The notes beneath the pieces were generated by a model. It saw nothing but the letters and a program-made list of their open reading frames with translations, was not told the origin of the DNA and made no database searches. 64,000 bases of DNA. It comes from Antedon bifida. Taxonomy: Eukaryota; Echinodermata; Crinoidea; Comatulida; Antedonidae. The stretch's first letter is position 1. Each line of letters starts with the position of its first letter. The translations under genes were made by a program, and so were the position numbers. The stretch is from NCBI GenBank assembly GCA_963402885.1, contig OY727093.1:27465409-27529408 (forward strand), written 5' to 3'. Positions 63,401-64,000 of the stretch are shown here, piece after piece.

Positions 63401-64000
63401 GAAGCGCTTCTTAAGGACCAACAAGATTTGAATCATGTACTTACTATTGTAAGATCATTTGGTAAGTACCGGTGTCATTTGTAGTATCATTATATTTGTA
63501 TATGAAAAGTCTTATTTTGTTACTGATTTATGTCAAAATATTATCTTTATTTTTTTATCGAGTATTTAAAAAATATAAATAAGTTGTAATTACCATGAGC
63601 CATGAGAGTATACATAATGTACACAATTGCATGTAGCTAATTGGCTCTACACTACAAGTTGAATGCTGGTGATATTTAATTGTTATAGTAGACCATCAAA
63701 TATAATATATATATTTTTTTTTCAGTGCAACAGAAGAAACTGAATGATGGTGAGTAAACAATTGGTTATGCAATAGTAGTAAATGTTTATATTGAATAAG
63801 AAAGAGAAAGAAATAGGTGTTAATAAGGGTTTAATGTGTATAATTGTTTTAATAATTATGGTGATTTGATTTTTATAATTATTTTTTTGTTTGACCAATA
63901 ATATTACAAAGCGAAACATTTCCCATTAATAGCCAGGTAATAGCCAAGTAAGATAGGATTTTTTTTTATGAACAAATAAGTAATTTATCATTACAGACAG
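30380..64000 (+). CDS. Candidate tandem-DED gene with a phase-2 micro-exon array (3' end outside window)
   Basis: Model: 30380-30411, micro-exons 30969-30989 (21 nt), 32553-32564 (12), 38099-38110 (12), 38386-38406 (21), 46217-46225 (9), 49045-49059 (15), then DED exon 62941-63461, micro-exon 63726-63749 (24) and an exon starting at 63997. Every junction from exon 1 to the DED exon is phase 2, all six micro-exons are multiples of three, and joining them gives no stop. The N-terminal tail would be charged (MASNFENPEE, DSDNPL, ELRREK, DTSE). Tandem DEDs occur in caspase-8/10 and CFLAR and assemble death-signalling filaments; whether a caspase domain follows lies outside the window. The DED exon is well supported. 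Linking it to the 30-kb upstream array is inference from phase and splice signals, and not every micro-exon need be used. Confidence 0.5.
30969..30989 (+). CDS. Candidate micro-exon, 21 nt
   Basis: TTTTTTACAG precedes and GTAAGTATAGAC follows. In phase 2 it reads x-DSDNPL-x, continuing exon 1 as ...PEE-S-DSDNPL. Strong splice consensus on both sides. Confidence 0.5.
31077..33141. repeat. Segmental duplication, copy 1
   Basis: It starts ACTACACTATCTTTGATTCG, the same words as copy 2 at 36681, and is near-identical to it for about 1.45 kb, then shares the next unit with rearrangement. It includes a near-perfect palindrome (GAACTTATAACA...TGTTATAAGTTC, 31103-31128), a TAGGCCTA-rich block (31440-31620) and two array units. 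Confidence 0.9.
32553..32564 (+). CDS. Candidate micro-exon, 12 nt (AAAAAGGCTAAG)
   Basis: Twelve Ts and ACAG precede; GTAAGTATAAAC follows. In phase 2 it encodes x-KRL-x. Its duplicate at 38099-38110 has near-identical intron flanks but an unrelated 12-nt exon. Confidence 0.5.
33351..33366 (+). pseudogene. Degenerate micro-exon unit
   Basis: TACTTTACAG precedes TGAACTGTTAGATAAA and a weak GTATAAATTG donor. Its length of 16 nt would break phase 2, unlike the six intact candidates, so I treat it as decayed. The unit at 33006-33050 has also lost its acceptor. Confidence 0.4.
33370..36680. other. Intronic unit fragments and a duplicate of the gene's first-exon region
   Basis: 33370-34000 and 35160-36000 are diverged pieces of the intron unit. 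34320-34900 duplicates 30390-30790, including a dead copy of exon 1. A ~57-bp tandem repeat (AACAGTAGCCCTTCTATTC) occurs at 34550-34670 and 30560-30640. A hairpin at 36620-36700 (CAAAGATAGTGTAGTAGTA and its complement) borders the second segmental copy. Confidence 0.65.
38099..38110 (+). CDS. Candidate micro-exon, 12 nt (CAATTTGTTTGA)
   Basis: T-rich tract and ACAG precede; GTAATTATAAAC follows (a weaker donor than in the duplicate). In phase 2 it encodes x-NLF-x. Paralogue of 32553-32564, with only 4 of 12 bases matching. Confidence 0.45.
   Translation, partial: QFV
38386..38406 (+). CDS. Candidate micro-exon, 21 nt
   Basis: CTTTTTTACAG precedes and GTAAGTATAAAC follows. In phase 2 it encodes x-ELRREK-x, highly charged. 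Its paralogue at 33006-33050 keeps the donor and part of the exon but lost the acceptor. Confidence 0.5.
39100..40100. repeat. ~345-bp tandem repeat, three copies
   Basis: The copies are aligned on GACCGGAAGTA at about 39175, 39521 and 39864 (the last reads GACCGGAAATA). Shared blocks include AAAATGTCTGTAGAGACTTT, TATGCAAATTAGTAGTACAA and GAGAGTTGATTTTTTCA. Part of the same sequence recurs inverted at 40490-40920. Confidence 0.85.
40140..40285 (+). mobile_element. L2-type LINE 3' end
   Basis: GTATTAGTTTATGTACAGCG, GCGCTATATAAATCCAGGAT and a terminal ATT-rich tail match the minus-strand copy at 4311-4450. Only the 3' UTR is present. Confidence 0.75.
42740..43088 (+). mobile_element. LINE 3' end with RT C-terminal remnant
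   Basis: A frame encodes FWNDLPLPILNSVSSKSF and LTKLKSHLISKY-stop, the usual C-terminal 'WN.LP...FK..LK..L' block of CR1-like reverse transcriptases. A 3' UTR ends in AATAAATGTTGCTTTGAATT and GAATT repeats at 43058-43088. It lies in the centre of the foldback element. Confidence 0.65.
45185..45207 (+). pseudogene. Degenerate micro-exon unit related to 49045
   Basis: TTTTTTATAG precedes AGGCACCTCTGACAAT, clearly related to AGACACCTCGGAAAA at 49045. A deletion removed the donor, and the remaining GT sites would give 16 or 23 nt. I treat it as broken. Confidence 0.4.
45765..45850. repeat. 86-bp inverted repeat (hairpin)
   Basis: CATGATTCAACATTTCAATC...AATCATCATCAG pairs with CTGATGATGATCAAATA...ACATTGAATCATG around a loop at about 45804-45810. 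It interrupts a unit of the intron array. Origin unknown; possibly a small MITE. Confidence 0.75.
46217..46225 (+). CDS. Candidate micro-exon, 9 nt
   Basis: TTCTTTACAG precedes ACAGCGAGA, then GTATCATATC, a weak donor. In phase 2 it encodes x-QR-x. It is the shortest of the set and the least certain. Confidence 0.35.
47763..47885 (+). repeat. Copy of the sequence that precedes the DED exon
   Basis: TGTAATGTGCAT, AACCAAAGCATA and AAGAACAATATTTATATTTT match 62740-62855, which leads into the DED exon. At 47885 the match ends and an unrelated CpG-rich block begins, so no DED sequence follows. This may mark a lost or displaced duplicate of the gene's main exon. Confidence 0.6.
47886..48186. other. 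Unrecognised 300-bp CpG-rich block
   Basis: It stands out sharply from AT-rich surroundings (GGTTGCACGGTAACCGCAGG, GTGCCGCCGGGACCCGGG). Both strands are open for 70-90 codons (plus: RQPNGVVELLAGFNRLHGNR; minus: REASWEVFGSKFSREIK). I do not recognise either product. It could be an exon of an undescribed gene, a promoter, or an inserted repeat such as a SINE core. Confidence 0.35.
49045..49059 (+). CDS. Candidate micro-exon, 15 nt (AGACACCTCGGAAAA)
   Basis: TCTGTTTACAG precedes and GTAAATACAAAC follows. In phase 2 it encodes x-DTSE-x. The last candidate micro-exon before the DED exon; joining to 62941 completes AAG (Lys). Confidence 0.45.
49517..49702. mobile_element. 186-bp long-stem hairpin element with TAT target duplication
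   Basis: The left end ACAGATATTGCC pairs with GGCGATATCTGT at the right. The inner stem GAAATATAAGATTTGACATC, GAATGATATTATGTTCGAGG and ATATATATCCC has its complement at 49614-49682 around a short GAAGCGGCAGCTG loop. TAT lies on both sides (49514-49516, 49703-49705). It interrupts an intron unit whose sequence resumes near 50463. Confidence 0.75.
50156..50245 (+). mobile_element. tRNA-derived SINE head (possible)
   Basis: GTTCCGTGGCGCAGTGCGTG resembles a Pol III A box, and 60 bp later GCAGGTTCAAGATCC resembles a B box with one extra base. Anticodon-arm pairing is poor, so I take it as a tRNA-like SINE promoter rather than a working tRNA. It lies in inserted sequence between 49703 and about 50463. 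Confidence 0.45.
50495..53079 (+). mobile_element. 5'-truncated LINE with an internal 1,087-bp tandem duplication
   Basis: The frame at 50495-50818 encodes the end of a reverse transcriptase: LYGMALLQPVLDYASPAWF, KLQTTQNKLVRFIAKLEPR and YSELTTLGMLKD. The 3' end at 52915-53079 (ATTCCTCGGTTCGTTC, GAATAAAACTGAACTGAACTGA) matches the minus-strand tail at 9417-9557. Sequence 50595-51681 is repeated as 51682-52768, apparently identical, so the RT end appears twice. The intron unit is cut at GGACTTATAT and resumes after 53079. Confidence 0.78.
50595..52768 (+). repeat. Direct tandem duplication, 2 x 1,087 bp
   Basis: CAGCTTGGTTTCATAGAGTT starts copies at 50595 and 51682. Copies include an AACTTTGAC/GTCAAAGTT hairpin (near 50908 and 51995) and the CGCGATCTGTGTGAGAACAC block. 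A 46-bp piece (AACATTGCAATATTTTAACT) is repeated once more at 52783-52830. Confidence 0.92.
55140..55500 (-). mobile_element. LINE 3' tail in the left arm of the palindrome (mirrored at 59580-59910)
   Basis: On the minus strand the sequence reads ATGGTAAATAAACTGAAACT and GAAACTG repeats, a LINE-type 3' end (55311-55345). The mirrored copy is at 59715-59745 on the plus strand. Neighbouring words (CGAGCCAGGAATGATGGTAG) probably belong to the same insertion, which must predate formation of the inverted arms. Confidence 0.5.
60546..61629. mobile_element. 1,084-bp MITE-like element with ATT target duplication
   Basis: The ends are GGGTGTCACGAAACCTAAGA at 60546 and its inverted match ending at 61629, with repeated CTAAGA/ACGAAAGCTAAGACC words in ~90-bp TIRs. 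Further inside, TACAAGGCAGGTGCGAAAGA is again inverted. ATT flanks it (60543-60545, 61630-61632). The left arm of the surrounding palindrome keeps the empty site (complement of GTAGTATTATTGTATTG, near 54500), so the boundaries are exact. Confidence 0.88.
62217..62896. other. Final intron-unit sequence before the DED exon
   Basis: Resumes the interrupted unit (GGAATTATGTACTGAATTTC, TTTGGTTATTTTAAATTAC, TTCAGACATCATTTATGTAA). The micro-exon end of this unit is truncated after ACATACTA at about 62588. 62740-62855 duplicates 47763-47885. Confidence 0.6.
62941..63461 (+). CDS. Exon encoding two death-effector domains
   Basis: DED1 spans about 62945-63200: FFQVIDELSSGIEVNDIQML, then FRLLHSEGHI and VDCDLLFEVFKLTGLQRLSQIL. 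DED2 spans 63230-63461: GYRRMLVKLGKSLNTQQVEIL, then FISRLTQGNIEDTI and FEALLKDQQDLNHVLTIV. 'YRRML..L..SL' followed by helices and a '.DL' motif is the classic second DED of caspase-8/CFLAR-like proteins; the canonical RxDLL triad is weak in DED1. The acceptor CTCTTTTATGAGCAG at 62940 leaves one base before GCT, i.e. phase 2, matching the upstream micro-exons. The exon can also be read from ATG 62933 (MSRAEFF), which would be a simple start if the upstream array is not used. Donor GTAAGT at 63462; phase 1 out. Confidence 0.75.
63726..63749 (+). CDS. 24-nt micro-exon after the DED exon
   Basis: T-rich tract and CAG (63723-63725) precede; GTGAGT follows. Phase 1 in and out, encoding V-QQKKLND-x. 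The next acceptor, ATTACAG at 63996, starts an exon cut by the window end (63997). The gene therefore uses very short, symmetric exons on this side too. Confidence 0.6.

Overview
This is AT-rich metazoan nuclear DNA: spliced genes with GT/AG borders, long repeat-filled introns, and mixed LINE, Penelope and DNA-transposon debris. A Roc-COR-Death gene, a tandem death-effector-domain (DED) gene, L2/CR1-type LINEs, a Penelope-like element and a very high density of the palindrome TAGGCCTA suggest a marine invertebrate deuterostome, perhaps an echinoderm. The organism is an inference with low confidence.

Layout. (1) 41-10056, plus strand: the 3' part of a ROCO gene. Eleven exons can be joined in frame and encode the end of a Roc GTPase domain, a COR domain, a Cys-rich linker and a C-terminal Death domain. 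Its largest intron holds a 4.7-kb foldback transposon that itself carries a minus-strand L2-type LINE. (2) 10057-30290: no convincing host gene. It holds a 5'-truncated LINE with an intact 889-codon frame (12211-14877), small MITEs, and a Penelope-like element split by a 7.8-kb non-autonomous DNA transposon (20745-28569). That transposon contains an inverted and tandem array of near-identical 891-bp units. (3) 30380 to the window end, plus strand: a candidate tandem-DED gene. A short first exon ends in phase 2. About 32 kb of repeated intron-like units follow, and six of them carry a micro-exon of 9-21 nt with good splice borders. All six are multiples of three and stay in phase 2. They lead into a phase-2 acceptor of a 521-nt exon encoding two DEDs, followed by a 24-nt micro-exon. 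The unit array is broken up by a 5.3-kb foldback element, a LINE fragment with an internal tandem duplication, a tRNA-like SINE, hairpin elements and an 8.3-kb palindromic element.

How it fits together. Both host genes belong to the death-fold signalling world (Roc-COR-Death and tandem DED), which suggests a small apoptosis or innate-immunity neighbourhood. The most unusual signal is the micro-exon array. In the clearest recent duplicate pair (32553-32564 and 38099-38110) the flanking introns are nearly identical for more than 60 bp on each side, but the 12-nt exons match at only 4 of 12 positions. Either the exons diversify much faster than their introns, or near-identical introns were placed around different coding segments. 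Exon joins are my reading of splice signals and frame; no transcript evidence was available.
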